The notes beneath the pieces are model-generated. The model was given only the letters and a program-made list of their open reading frames with translations, was not told where the DNA came from and made no database searches. A stretch of DNA of 50,917 bases. It comes from Sphaerisporangium corydalis (GTDB lineage: Bacteria > Actinomycetota > Actinomycetes > Streptosporangiales > Streptosporangiaceae). The stretch is taken from positions 1 to 50,917 of the forward strand of contig NZ_JANZYP010000074.1 of the NCBI RefSeq assembly GCF_025506355.1. The letters run 5' to 3'. Position numbers and translations under genes: made by a program. Positions 1 through 9,850 of this stretch are shown here, in pieces; the first letter of the stretch is position 1, and each line of letters starts with the position of its first letter.

Positions 1-826
1 GCACACCGACCTTCTCCAGCGCCTCCTTCTTGGCCTGCGCCGTCCCCGCGGAACCCGACACGATCGCCCCGGCATGACCCATCGTCTTACCCTCAGGCGC
101 GGTGAACCCCGCCACATAGGCCACCACCGGCTTGGTCACGTGCTCCTCGATGTAAGCCGCCGCACGCTCCTCCGCGTCCCCGCCGATCTCACCGATCATC
201 ACGATCGCCTCGGTACCCGGATCCGCCTGGAACGCCTCCAGCGCATCGATGTGCGTCGTCCCGATCACCGGGTCACCACCGATGCCCACCGCCGTCGAAA
301 AGCCGACGTCACGCAGCTCGTACATCAACTGGTACGTCAACGTCCCCGACTTGCTCACCAACCCGATACGACCCGCCGTGGTGATGTCCGCCGGGATGAT
401 GCCCGCGTTGGACGCGCCAGGCGAGGCGATGCCGGGGCAGTTCGGGCCGATGATGCGGGTCCTGGCGCCCTTGGAGATCGCGTACGCCCAGAACTCGGTG
501 CTGTCGTGGACCGGCACGCCCTCGGTGATGACGACGGCCAGCGGGATCTCCGCGTCGATCGCCTCGATGACGGCGGCCTTGGTGCGCGCCGGCGGTACGA
601 AGATCACGGTGACGTCCGCGCCGGTCGCGGCCACGGCGTCGGACACGGTCGCGAACACCGGGAGCTGCACGCCGTCGAAGTCGACGGTCGTGCCCGCCTT
701 GCGGGGGTTGGTACCGCCGACGACCTGCGCACCGGCCTTGAGCATCCGGCGGGTGTGCTTCGACCCCTCGGAGCCCGTCATGCCCTGGACGATGATCTTG
801 CTGTTCTCGGTCAGCCAGATTGCCAT
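1..826 (-). CDS. sucD: Succinyl-CoA ligase (ADP-forming) subunit alpha, 3' end cut by window edge
   Basis: The alpha subunit of succinyl-CoA synthetase carries the CoA-binding Rossmann domain and the phosphohistidine. With SucC it interconverts succinyl-CoA and succinate with nucleotide phosphorylation in the TCA cycle. The protein begins [20 protein letters not shown], typical of the family. Near the window edge it reads [20 protein letters not shown], and the His codon at 74-76 is the expected phosphorylated residue. About 275 codons are visible, so only the last 15-20 residues should be missing. Its ATG shares one base with the sucC stop (TAATG), so the two subunits are translationally coupled. 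Identity is secure. Confidence 0.97.
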   Translation of the reverse strand, partial: MAIWLTENSKIIVQGMTGSEGSKHTRRMLKAGAQVVGGTNPRKAGTTVDFDGVQLPVFATVSDAVAATGADVTVIFVPPARTKAAVIEAIDAEIPLAVVITEGVPVHDSTEFWAYAISKGARTRIIGPNCPGIASPGASNAGIIPADITTAGRIGLVSKSGTLTYQLMYELRDVGFSTAVGIGGDPVIGTTHIDALEAFQADPGTEAIVMIGEIGGDAEERAAAYIEEHVTKPVVAYVAGFTAPEGKTMGHAGAIVSGSAGTAQAKKEALEKVGV

Positions 827-2004
827 TACGCACCTACCGCAGCGAGCTCGGCGGCGCGCTTGGCCGCTTCGTCCATCGTGTCGACGAGTTCGACGCGGGC
901 CAGCCCCGCGTCGGAGAGGATCTGCCGCCCGAGGGTGGCGTTGTTGCCGTCCAGCCGGACGACCAGCGGGTGCGTCACGGTCTCGCCCCGGGAGTCGAGC
1001 AGCTTGAACGCCGAGACGATGCCGTTGGCGACCGCGTCGCACGCGGTGATGCCGCCGAAGACGTTCACGAACACCGACTTGACGCTCGGGTCGGACAGGA
1101 CGATCTCCAGGCCGTTGGCCATGACCTCCGCCGAGGCGCCGCCGCCGATGTCGAGGAAGTTGGCCGGCTTCTGCCCGCCGTACTGCTCACCCGCGTAGGC
1201 GACGACGTCCAGGGTGGACATCACCAGGCCCGCGCCGTTGCCGATGATCCCGACGGACCCCTCCAGCTTGACGTAGTTGAGGTCCTTCTCCTTGGCCCTG
1301 GCCTCCAGCGGGTCCTCGGCGGCCTTGTCGGCGTAGGACTCGTGCTCGGCCTGGCGGAAGGAGGCGTTGTCGTCGAGGGTGACCTTGCCGTCGAGGGCCT
1401 TCACCTGGCCGTCCTCGGTCAGGATCATCGGGTTGACCTCGACCAGGGTGGCGTCCTCGTCGACGAAGACGGCCCAGATCTTCTCGATGATGTCCGCGGC
1501 GCCGTCGAGCGCGGCCTCGGGCAGCCCGCCCGCCTGGGCGATCTCACGGGCCCGGGCGCGGTCGACACCGGTCAGCGGGGAGACCGGGATCTGGGCGACC
1601 TTGTCGGGCGACGTGTGAGCGACCTCTTCGATCTCCATGCCGCCCGCGGCGGAGCAGATGGCGAGGAAGGTGCGGTTGGCGCGGTCGAGCAGGAAGGAGA
1701 AGTAGTACTCCTCCGCGATCGCGCTGGCCTCCTCGACGAGGACCTTGTGGACCGTGTGGCCCTTGATGTCCATGCCGAGGATGTCGGTGGCCTTCTGCTG
1801 GGCGTCGGCGGCGTCGGCGGCGACCTTGACGCCTCCCGCCTTGCCCCGGCCCCCGGTCTTGACCTGGGCCTTGACGACAACGCGACCGGTCAGCCGCTCG
1901 GCTGCCGCGCGTGCCTCCTCCACGGTGTGCGCGACGACGCCGCGCGGCACCGGGATGCCATACTCCGCGAAGAGCTCCTTCGCCTGATGTTCGAACAGGT
2001 CCAC
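826..2004 (-). CDS. sucC: Succinyl-CoA ligase (ADP-forming) subunit beta
   Basis: This is the ATP-grasp beta subunit of succinyl-CoA synthetase, 392 residues, the usual length. The N-terminus [20 protein letters not shown] is diagnostic. The ATP-grasp core ([18 protein letters not shown], about residues 43-60) is followed by the CoA-ligase domain with [11 protein letters not shown] and GGGASAEV near residues 255-290. It starts at a GTG with a purine-rich stretch (AAGGACGGA) upstream. It is the first gene of a sucC-sucD operon. The 284-bp region in front of it holds the only AT-rich patch nearby, so the operon promoter probably lies there. Confidence 0.97.
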   Translation of the reverse strand: MDLFEHQAKELFAEYGIPVPRGVVAHTVEEARAAAERLTGRVVVKAQVKTGGRGKAGGVKVAADAADAQQKATDILGMDIKGHTVHKVLVEEASAIAEEYYFSFLLDRANRTFLAICSAAGGMEIEEVAHTSPDKVAQIPVSPLTGVDRARAREIAQAGGLPEAALDGAADIIEKIWAVFVDEDATLVEVNPMILTEDGQVKALDGKVTLDDNASFRQAEHESYADKAAEDPLEARAKEKDLNYVKLEGSVGIIGNGAGLVMSTLDVVAYAGEQYGGQKPANFLDIGGGASAEVMANGLEIVLSDPSVKSVFVNVFGGITACDAVANGIVSAFKLLDSRGETVTHPLVVRLDGNNATLGRQILSDAGLARVELVDTMDEAAKRAAELAAVGA

Positions 2005-2177
2005 GAGGGTCCGTCCTTGCTTGTCCGGCTGACTTCTTCTCTACGTTGAGGGACCAGACCTGGGGACACCCGCGTTCTGCCGCAAGCCTGGCCTGAGAAG
2101 CCTAGCCCTCATCAGGACATGTGACGCTCGCCGGGGGTGCTTTACCCTCCGCCGTCCGGTACTGGGATACGGCAAAT

Positions 2178-2195
2178 TTTCACAAATTTCACAAA
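2178..2195. promoter_or_regulatory. AT-rich 9-bp direct repeat upstream of sucC
   Basis: The nonamer TTTCACAAA occurs twice in perfect head-to-tail tandem inside a short AT-rich island of an otherwise GC-rich gap. The gap of 284 bp lies between sucC and the upstream VOC gene. It could be part of the sucCD promoter or a regulator site. The half-site resembles Rex or CRP half-sites (TTGTGAA), but the copies are direct rather than inverted, so I do not assign a regulator. Confidence 0.35.
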
Positions 2196-2288
2196 GCCCC
2201 CTTCTGATCCGCATTTGTCGGCGCGTCCGGCCGCCGATTCCCGTCCCGTCCGCCGGTTCCCGCGTCCAGGACGGACCCGCTCGCTTCG

Positions 2289-2660
2289 TCAGGTCCGGGC
2301 CATCGCCGGTCGCTTGGTGTAGTCCGTCAGGCCGATCACGTTCCCCCACGGGTCGGCGACCTCGACCGTCCAGCCGGTGTGGACCTCGAACGGCTCCGCC
2401 AGGAGCCTCACCCCGGCCGCCACCAGTTCGGCCCCGGCCGCCCGGGCGTCGGCCACCTCCAGCCACACCCGCATCGACCCGCCGTCCGCGACGTGCCCCA
2501 CGCGGACGAGCAGGCCGGGGGCCTCGTCGCCGATCGCGAACAGGGCCATCTGCCCCACGGCGAACCGCACCGGCAGCCCGAGCCGGTCCCCGTAGAAGCG
2601 GCGCGCCTCGTCGAGGTCGCCGACGCCGACCAGGACGTTGTCCACGCCCTTGACCCGCAT
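2289..2660 (-). CDS. VOC (glyoxalase/bleomycin-resistance fold) protein
   Basis: A 123-residue single VOC module. It starts MRVKGVDNVLVGVGDLDEA and ends with the usual VADPWGNVIGL element, followed by a short tail. VOC proteins bind metals and act as glyoxalases, dioxygenases, epimerases or drug-binding resistance proteins; the substrate here cannot be read from sequence. I chose the internal ATG because it shares one base with the stop of the zinc-ribbon gene upstream (TGATG) and because the VOC fold starts there. It is the last gene of a MarR/zinc-ribbon/VOC operon, suggesting a small-molecule response. Confidence 0.85.
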   Translation of the reverse strand: MRVKGVDNVLVGVGDLDEARRFYGDRLGLPVRFAVGQMALFAIGDEAPGLLVRVGHVADGGSMRVWLEVADARAAGAELVAAGVRLLAEPFEVHTGWTVEVADPWGNVIGLTDYTKRPAMART

Positions 2661-2923
2661 CACGCCTCCGGCCGCAGGGCCGGGTGGTCGCGCCAGGCCG
2701 GCAGCGTGCGCATGTACGCCTTGGTGGCCTCCTCGGCGTCGGCGCGGGCCTGACCGGCGCGCTGGGTCTGCCACTGCACCATCCGCTCGAACCGCTCCTC
2801 GAAGGACTGGAGCGCGCCGTCGGGCGCGCAGTGGCGGCACCAGACGCCGTCCGGATGGCCCGGCGCACGGTCCTCGGCGGTCGCCAACGGCATTCCGCAG
2901 CTCTCGCAGGTATCCACGCTCAT
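2660..2923 (-). CDS. Small zinc-ribbon protein
   Basis: An 87-residue protein. The N-terminal CESCGMPL and a later WCRHCAPDG give four zinc-ligand cysteines (C6, C9, C29, C32), matching the family annotated as putative zinc ribbon with the CxxCGMPL signature. The rest is a charged helical segment (FEERFERMVQWQTQRAGQAR) and a short tail. The function of the family is not established. It overlaps MarR upstream by four bases (ATGA) and touches the VOC gene downstream, so the three are one co-translated unit. Confidence 0.8.
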   Translation of the reverse strand: MSVDTCESCGMPLATAEDRAPGHPDGVWCRHCAPDGALQSFEERFERMVQWQTQRAGQARADAEEATKAYMRTLPAWRDHPALRPEA

Positions 2924-3357
2924 CCTTTTTCTTCCTCTCTGAGTAGTGCCCGTAGCCCCTCCACCAGCCCCTGCCTTTCCCGCGTGGTCATCCGCCGCAC
3001 CGCCCGCGCGAGCGCGTCGTCGGCGAGGACCTTCGGCCGTACGGCGGCCGCCGCCGCGCGCCCCTCGTCGGTGACCCAGAGGAAGACCCGGCGCCGGTCT
3101 CGCTCGTCCCGGATGCGGGCGACCAGCCCGCGCTCCTCGACGCGGTCGGCCAGCTCGGTCGTCGCGGCCTTGGACAGGCGCAGGTGCTCGGCCAGCTCTC
3201 CCACGGTGAGCGGGCCCGAGGCGGTCAGGTGGGCGAGGACGGCGTGCATCCGGGAGGTCAGGCCGGAGCCGTCGACGGGCCGGGCGGACGCCTTGAACCT
3301 GCGGTAGACCGCCGGGTAGAGCCGGGCGATCTCGTCTGCCGCCTCTTTCTCCTCCAT
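2920..3357 (-). CDS. MarR-family transcriptional regulator
   Basis: A 145-residue winged-helix regulator. Residues around 35-100 hold the MarR fold, with LTVGELAEHLRLSKAATTEL as recognition region and the RDERDRRRVFLWVTDEG wing. MarR proteins usually repress their own operon and are released by small aromatic or oxidising ligands. I used the ATG at MEEKEAADEI. The longer upstream reading frame would cross the operator-like inverted repeat and has no family similarity. It heads an operon with a zinc-ribbon and a VOC protein, so a stress or xenobiotic role is inferred. Confidence 0.9.
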   Translation of the reverse strand: MEEKEAADEIARLYPAVYRRFKASARPVDGSGLTSRMHAVLAHLTASGPLTVGELAEHLRLSKAATTELADRVEERGLVARIRDERDRRRVFLWVTDEGRAAAAAVRPKVLADDALARAVRRMTTRERQGLVEGLRALLREEEKG

Positions 3358-3369
3358 TGGCCCCAAACA

Positions 3370-3397
3370 GTTCGTACCTGATATTTCGTGTACGAAC
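3370..3397. promoter_or_regulatory. Inverted-repeat operator in front of the MarR operon
   Basis: GTTCGTAC and GTACGAAC form a perfect 8-bp inverted repeat with a 12-bp spacer. The right part also contains an overlapping palindrome, TTCGTGTACGAA. It lies 13-40 bp upstream of the MarR start codon, in the divergent gap shared with the secreted-protein gene. That is the normal place for a MarR autoregulatory site. Inference: the site is bound by the adjacent regulator. Confidence 0.7.
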
Positions 3398-3514
3398 CTT
3401 ATGGCGGGAAAGGCGAGTTGTCCAGGGGTTCGTGATTCGAATGTGATCTTGACTGGCGAGAATATCCGGGCCCCCAAAGCGGGGCGAGCGTTACATAACT
3501 GGAGGAACCCCTCA

Positions 3515-4408
3515 ATGAGGCGACGGATCGCCCTAGCCGCAACGGCCCTGATCGCACCGGCGCTGGCGATGGCCACGCCGGCCCCCGCACAGGCGGCCCC
3601 CGCCACCGCGCACGCGACCGCCGCCGCCCCGCGGGCCGTCCCCAGCGGCCCGGTCGACGCGCTGCGGCGGCAGTTCGCGAAGAGGACGACCGTGCGTGTC
3701 GACGAGGTGGCGCGCCTGATCCTGGACCACGACGACCTGCTCTCCTACCGGCAGTCCGGCGTCGTGCGCTTCGGGAAGACCGGCGTCGACGCCTACGACC
3801 TGCGGACCTCGGGTGTGACCGGGTCGGGGAACAGCACCGTCCTGCGCACGATCAAGGTGGACGGCAAGGTCTACCTGAAGAGCGCGCTGTACGACGACCT
3901 GCTGCCCGCGGGACGGACGTGGATCCGCACCAGCACGGACGGCGACGGCGTCACCAGCAGCATGATCGACGTGCTGCGTCCGAAGGTCCTCGCGGCCGTC
4001 CTGGCGACCACGAAGTCCAAGTCCCCCGCCGGCCGGATCGGCGGTTCCCCGACCGTCCTGCTCCAGGGCTCGATCACCTTGGCGCAGCTCGCCAAGGTGT
4101 CGCCTGACGCCGGCGCCGTGGCCAAGATGTACAAGGTCAAGAAGACCGTCAAGCTGCCCTGGAAGCTGTGGATCGGCGCCGACCAGCTCCCCCGCCGCTT
4201 CGCGTCGACGTTCCCGCTGACGTTCAGCGCGAAGGCCCCCAACCTGTCGACCGCGACCGACAGCCGGTTCGCCGCGTGGGGCGGCAAGGTCGCCATCACG
4301 GCGCCCCCCGCCGACCTGGTGATCGACGAAGAGGACATCGAGACCGACATCCCGGTGCCGGACGACTTCACCACGACCATCACCAAACTGGCGGCCCGCG
4401 AACGCTGA
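3515..4408 (+). CDS. Secreted LppX/LolA-like protein
   Basis: A 297-residue exported protein. A Sec signal peptide (MRRRIALAATALIAPALAMA, cleavage after an AQA-A site near residue 30) follows a good GGAGG site nine bases upstream of the ATG. The mature part has the half-barrel style of the LppX/LprAFG-LolA superfamily: a strand-rich region with GVDAYDLRTSG, VDGKVYLKS and WIRTSTDGDG, and a later KLPWKLWIGADQLPRRF. There is no lipobox cysteine, so it is secreted rather than lipid-anchored. Family members carry lipids or act in envelope processes. The family call rests on overall pattern, not on a catalytic motif. Confidence 0.65.
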   Translation: MRRRIALAATALIAPALAMATPAPAQAAPATAHATAAAPRAVPSGPVDALRRQFAKRTTVRVDEVARLILDHDDLLSYRQSGVVRFGKTGVDAYDLRTSGVTGSGNSTVLRTIKVDGKVYLKSALYDDLLPAGRTWIRTSTDGDGVTSSMIDVLRPKVLAAVLATTKSKSPAGRIGGSPTVLLQGSITLAQLAKVSPDAGAVAKMYKVKKTVKLPWKLWIGADQLPRRFASTFPLTFSAKAPNLSTATDSRFAAWGGKVAITAPPADLVIDEEDIETDIPVPDDFTTTITKLAARER

Positions 4409-4502
4409 TCACCAGGGCCCGAAGGCCAGGGTCTCCGATTCGGCGCGGGCGAGGCCGATGAGTCCTCGCGCCGGAACCGGGAACCGGGAACCGTCCAAGC
4501 GT

Positions 4503-4531
4503 CCGGCGGAGGGAATCCTTCTCTCCGCCGG
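4503..4531. terminator. Bidirectional hairpin between convergent genes
   Basis: CCGGCGGAG and CTCCGCCGG form a 9-bp GC stem with an 11-nt loop between the secreted-protein gene and the pcrA stop. There is no T tract, as is common in actinomycetes. The direct repeat GGGAACC precedes it. Confidence 0.7.
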
Positions 4532-4549
4532 GAACGGGTACGGGAACGG

Positions 4550-6814
<2,265 letters not shown>

Positions 6815-6964
6815 GCCTTTAGATTATGGCCGCCCACCGACATTGGGCGCCCCTTCCGGCACGGCCGGAGCCACCGGACCGGCCCGGGACCCGTCCGACC
6901 GGCCCCGCCGTGCCACGGGACGGCCGAAAGATGGCCCAGAGGCGGAAATATCGAACGAAGTCCC

Positions 6965-7032
6965 CGTGTTCACCGCCCAGTGAACCGAGGAGGACGATCG
7001 TGTTCACCGCGCAGTGAACCTAGGAGGACGAT
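6965..7032 (+). repeat. 34-bp tandem duplication forming the leader of the PIG-L gene
   Basis: Two head-to-tail 34-bp units (the second starts at 6999) differ at only two positions and run directly into the GTG of the PIG-L gene. Each unit holds an inverted repeat GTTCAC-N6-GTGAAC (6968-6985 and 7002-7019) and a ribosome-binding site AGGAGG. Each unit also encodes a five-residue micro-ORF MFTAQ starting at GTG (6966 and 7000). The second micro-ORF and the real gene each have an AGGAGG at proper distance. It could be a duplicated operator, a duplicated leader cistron, or both. Confidence 0.85.
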
Positions 7033-7033
7033 C

Positions 7034-7759
7034 GTGACCGCACTTGACGACGACGGCATCAGCACGATTCTGGTGGTGACCGCCCACCCGGACGACGTGG
7101 ACTTCGGCGCCGCCGGCACCGTGGCGACGTTCACCGACAGGGGCGTGCGTGTCGTGTACTGCGTCGTCACCGACGGGGACGCCGGAGGGTTCGACCGCGA
7201 GACCGACAACGGCGGCATGGCCGCGCTGCGGCGCGACGAGCAGACCGAGGCCGCCAAGCGGGTGGGCGTCCACGAGCTCCACTTCCTCGGGTACCGCGAC
7301 GGCACCGTGGAGCCGACCCTGCCCCTGCGCCGCGACATCACGCGGGTCATCCGGCAGGTCCGCCCCGACCGGGTCCTCACCTCGACCCCCGAGCGCAACT
7401 ACGCCCGCGTCGGGCCGAGCCATCCCGACCACCGCGCCGTCGGCGGGGCCACGCTCGACGCGGTCTACCCCGACGCGCGCAACCCGTACGCCTTCCCCGA
7501 GCTGCTCACCGAGGAGGGCCTTGAGGCGTGGACGGTCCGCGAGGTGTGGCTGACCGGCGGCATGGCCAACAACCACTACGTGGACGTCACCGCCGTGGTC
7601 GACCGTAAGATCGCGGCCCTGCGCGCCCATGTGAGCCAGACCGGCCACATGGACACGCTGGAGGAGTTCGTCAAGGGCTGGCTGGCCACGAACGCCGCGA
7701 CGGCGGGCCTGCCCGAGGGCAGTTACGCGGAGGGCTTCCAGGTCGTCCCCACCGCCTGA
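7034..7759 (+). CDS. PIG-L (LmbE/MshB-like) zinc-dependent N-deacetylase
   Basis: A 241-residue deacetylase of the PIG-L family, which removes acetyl groups from GlcNAc-type substrates and mycothiol intermediates or conjugates. Zinc-binding and catalytic motifs are visible: TAHPDD (H18, D20, D21), VVTDGDAGG, and GPSHPDH (H130, D132, H133). The GTG start is set by AGGAGG seven bases upstream inside the duplicated leader. Length and motifs fit the general LmbE group; I cannot say whether the substrate is a mycothiol conjugate, lipid or antibiotic. Its last 37 bp overlap the end of the convergent CPBP gene. Confidence 0.9.
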   Translation: MTALDDDGISTILVVTAHPDDVDFGAAGTVATFTDRGVRVVYCVVTDGDAGGFDRETDNGGMAALRRDEQTEAAKRVGVHELHFLGYRDGTVEPTLPLRRDITRVIRQVRPDRVLTSTPERNYARVGPSHPDHRAVGGATLDAVYPDARNPYAFPELLTEEGLEAWTVREVWLTGGMANNHYVDVTAVVDRKIAALRAHVSQTGHMDTLEEFVKGWLATNAATAGLPEGSYAEGFQVVPTA

Positions 7760-8709
7760 GCCGCCCCGTCGGACGGCGCGCGGCCGGGCCGGGGGGCTCT
7801 GGCGGACGCCCGGCGGTCCAGGCGCCGGGCGGCGCGGGCGGCGACGAAGCCGAGCGAGTTGGTGGCCAGGTGGACCAGGGCCGGGGCCACCAGCCCGCCG
7901 CGCCGGCGCAGCTCGTGGAAGAACACCCCGGCCAGGCCGGTCGCGACGACGGACCCCGCGACCAGGCGCACGGCCTCCCCGCCGGACCCCGCGCGGCCGG
8001 GGGGCTCCTCGGCATCCTTGACGCCCTGCCCGGGAAGGGCGTGCGACTCGGGAAGTGCGGTCGCCTCGGGAGGGGTGCCCGATTCGGGAAGGGCGTCCGA
8101 CTCGGGAGGGGTGCCCGACTCGGGAGGGGTGTCCGACTCGGGAGAGGCCGCCGCCTCGGGAGGTATGGCCGAGGCGAGGTGGCCGAGGGCCGGGTTGGCC
8201 GCCGCCATGTCGAGGGCCGGCAGGACGTGCCACAGCCCGAAGACCGCCGAGGAGACCCCGACGGCCGCGACCGGCCCGTACGAGCGGCGCAGCACCGCCG
8301 GCAGCACCCCGCGGAAGGCGACCTCCTCCAGCAGGACCGTGCCCAGCGGGACCTGGACGGCGATCTCCTCCAGCAGGCGGGCGCGCGACAGCCCGAGCGC
8401 CCGCTCGTCGCGGAGGAAACGGCGGGCCGGCGGGAAGAGGACGCCTCCGGCGTAGACCACCGCGACCGCGCCGGCCAGCGCGCCGCCGATCGCCGCACCC
8501 CGGCGGGCGTCCGTGAAGCCCAGCTCAGGCCAGGACAGGCCGGACCGCCGGGCCAGGGCCACGAGCGTGCCCGCCGCGACCACCGACGTCACGGGCGCCT
8601 GGCGCCGGGCGGCCCGGTTGTTGAGCACGTTGGCCGCCACCAGCACGCCGAGGACCGCCGGCAGGAGCGGCGCGCCGTCACCTGACCTGGGCGGAGGAGT
8701 GGGGGTCAT
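7723..8709 (-). CDS. CPBP-family intramembrane metalloprotease with repeat-rich loop
   Basis: A 328-residue multi-pass membrane protein with the CPBP (Abi/Rce1-like) motifs: EEVAFRG (EExxxR), FGLWHVLPA (FxxxH) and HLATNSLGF (HxxxN). These residues form the intramembrane metal site. About 42 residues of PES-x-x-P hexapeptide repeat are inserted between the second and third motif, where most family members have only a short loop. The ATG overlaps the WhiB stop by four bases (ATGA), so the two are co-translated. The substrate is unknown; family members process membrane proteins or confer bacteriocin self-immunity. Confidence 0.88.
   Translation of the reverse strand: MTPTPPPRSGDGAPLLPAVLGVLVAANVLNNRAARRQAPVTSVVAAGTLVALARRSGLSWPELGFTDARRGAAIGGALAGAVAVVYAGGVLFPPARRFLRDERALGLSRARLLEEIAVQVPLGTVLLEEVAFRGVLPAVLRRSYGPVAAVGVSSAVFGLWHVLPALDMAAANPALGHLASAIPPEAAASPESDTPPESGTPPESDALPESGTPPEATALPESHALPGQGVKDAEEPPGRAGSGGEAVRLVAGSVVATGLAGVFFHELRRRGGLVAPALVHLATNSLGFVAARAARRLDRRASARAPRPGRAPSDGAAQAVGTTWKPSA
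8047..8172 (-). repeat. In-frame minisatellite, 7 x 18 bp, inside the CPBP gene
   Basis: Seven consecutive 18-bp units, each starting CTCGGGA on the plus strand or a near variant, encode the imperfect hexapeptide PES-x-x-P on the minus strand. Copy number changes would keep the frame and only lengthen the cytoplasmic or extracytoplasmic loop of the protease. Confidence 0.9.
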
Positions 8710-8972
8710 GAGGCGGTGCGCTGCCGCCAGCCAGGAGGGAAGCGCAGGCGGCGGCGCTCGGCCGTGGTGAGGCCGCCCCAGATGCCCTCGGGCTCGCCCG
8801 CGCGCAGGGCGTAGGCCCGGCACTCGGCGATCACCGGGCACGTGGCGCAGACCGCCTTGGCCCGCGCCTCCTGCTCGGGGTAGGGGGTCTCGGGGAAGAA
8901 CAGCTCCGGATCGGAACCGCGGCAGGACCCCCTGGAAGCCCAGCCCGCCTCGCGGACGGTCTCCGTATCCAT
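8706..8972 (-). CDS. WhiB-family iron-sulfur transcription factor
   Basis: An 88-residue WhiB-like protein. Four cysteines for a redox-sensitive [4Fe-4S] cluster are C17, C42, C45 and C51 (CATCPVIAEC), followed by the GIWGG turn at 63-67 and a basic C-terminus (TAERRRLRFP) that contacts DNA. WhiB proteins bind region 4 of the primary sigma factor and control development, redox and antibiotic responses in actinobacteria. A strong GGGAGG lies before the ATG. The length fits the WhiB1/WblE size class, but I do not assign a paralogue. It is coupled to the CPBP gene downstream. Confidence 0.95.
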   Translation of the reverse strand: MDTETVREAGWASRGSCRGSDPELFFPETPYPEQEARAKAVCATCPVIAECRAYALRAGEPEGIWGGLTTAERRRLRFPPGWRQRTAS

Positions 8973-8984
8973 GACCACCTCCCA

Positions 8985-9015
8985 GACCCCGCTCCTACCC
9001 GCCGGGCTGGGGTCT
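8985..9015. promoter_or_regulatory. Inverted repeat in the whiB-like leader
   Basis: AGACCCC and GGGGTCT (7-bp arms, 17-bp spacer) lie 13-43 bp upstream of the WhiB start codon, between it and the metallopeptidase stop. It may be an operator or an RNA hairpin in the leader; nothing in the sequence decides between these. Confidence 0.4.
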
Positions 9016-9082
9016 GTCCCCGGCGGCACGTCCACCTCTCGGTGTATCCGATCACCTCGCCGGTCGCCCCGGCGGGGGTACT

Positions 9083-9805
9083 TCAGCAGGCGCCGACCCC
9101 CTTGGTGAAGCCGGAGGCGAAGGCCTGCTGGCGCTGGACGGGGGTGCCGTGAGCGTCGGGGCGCCACCACGCGTCGGTGGGGTCGCCGGCCGCCGCGAGG
9201 TTGGCCAGCAGCTCCTCGTCGTCGCCGTTCTCGGCCTCGAGCTGCTTCTCGTCGATCAGGCCCTTCAGCGCGCCCCCGCCGTAGCAGTCGGCCTGGAGCT
9301 CACGCTGGACGTTGAGGCTGAAGTCGCTCATGAGCTGGGCCTGGACGGCGTGCCCGATCTCGTGCGGGATGATCACGTAGACCGCGCCGTCGCCGCTCTC
9401 GTCGTAGAGCGAGCGCAGCCAGTCCTTGTCGTAGGCGACGAAATGCCCGACCGGGCAGTAGAAGGCGTTCTCCGGGAGGGCGGGCTGGCCGCCGCAGTCG
9501 GGGCCGCCGTCCCCTGAGTACCCGACGAACTTCTGCAGGGGGCGGTAGGTCTTGCCCGCCGCCTGGAACTCCTGCCGCCAGTAGCGCTCGGTGAAGGTGC
9601 GCGCGAGCTCAACGTCCTCGTCGAACGTCTGCCCTGCGGGCTCGGCCGGCTTGGCGGACTGGGCGGGTTCGCCCTGCCGGTCGGAGGTCCGTAGGCCGGG
9701 CGGCGGGGTCGGCGCGGAGAACTGGTCCTTCCAGAAGTCGACCGACGAGCAGCCCGCCGCGAGAACGGCTGCGAGCACGAGCGGCAGGACTGTGCGAGGG
9801 GTCAC
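9083..9805 (-). CDS. Lipoprotein neutral zinc metallopeptidase (YpfJ-type)
   Basis: A 240-residue predicted lipoprotein. The signal sequence ends in a lipobox LAAGC (Cys about residue 18), followed by a Pro/Ala/Gln linker. The mature domain carries VIIPHEIGHAVQAQL, a gluzincin-like HExxH motif, and the downstream ELQADCYGG that supplies the third zinc ligand region. This is the putative neutral zinc metallopeptidase family. I chose the GTG directly before TPRTVLPLV because it gives a normal-length signal peptide; an in-frame TTG 14 codons upstream is possible. It is four bases downstream of the response regulator stop and may belong to that operon. Confidence 0.85.
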   Translation of the reverse strand: MTPRTVLPLVLAAVLAAGCSSVDFWKDQFSAPTPPPGLRTSDRQGEPAQSAKPAEPAGQTFDEDVELARTFTERYWRQEFQAAGKTYRPLQKFVGYSGDGGPDCGGQPALPENAFYCPVGHFVAYDKDWLRSLYDESGDGAVYVIIPHEIGHAVQAQLMSDFSLNVQRELQADCYGGGALKGLIDEKQLEAENGDDEELLANLAAAGDPTDAWWRPDAHGTPVQRQQAFASGFTKGVGAC

Positions 9806-9850
9806 ACCGTCAATCTTGGCCGACCCGGAGCCCTCCCGCGCGGGCAATCG

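Noticed and set aside
2178-2195. Rex operator before sucC
   Set aside because: Rex sites are inverted repeats (TTGTGAA-N4-TTCACAA type); these copies are head-to-tail.
6826-7017. Small ORFs ending in FTAQ upstream of the PIG-L gene as full genes
   Set aside because: Their N-terminal parts are Arg/Pro-rich read-through of non-coding sequence without a ribosome-binding site; only the five-residue micro-ORFs within the repeat are plausible.
8047-8172. CRISPR-like array
   Set aside because: Units are 18 bp, contiguous without spacers and in frame inside a membrane protease gene.
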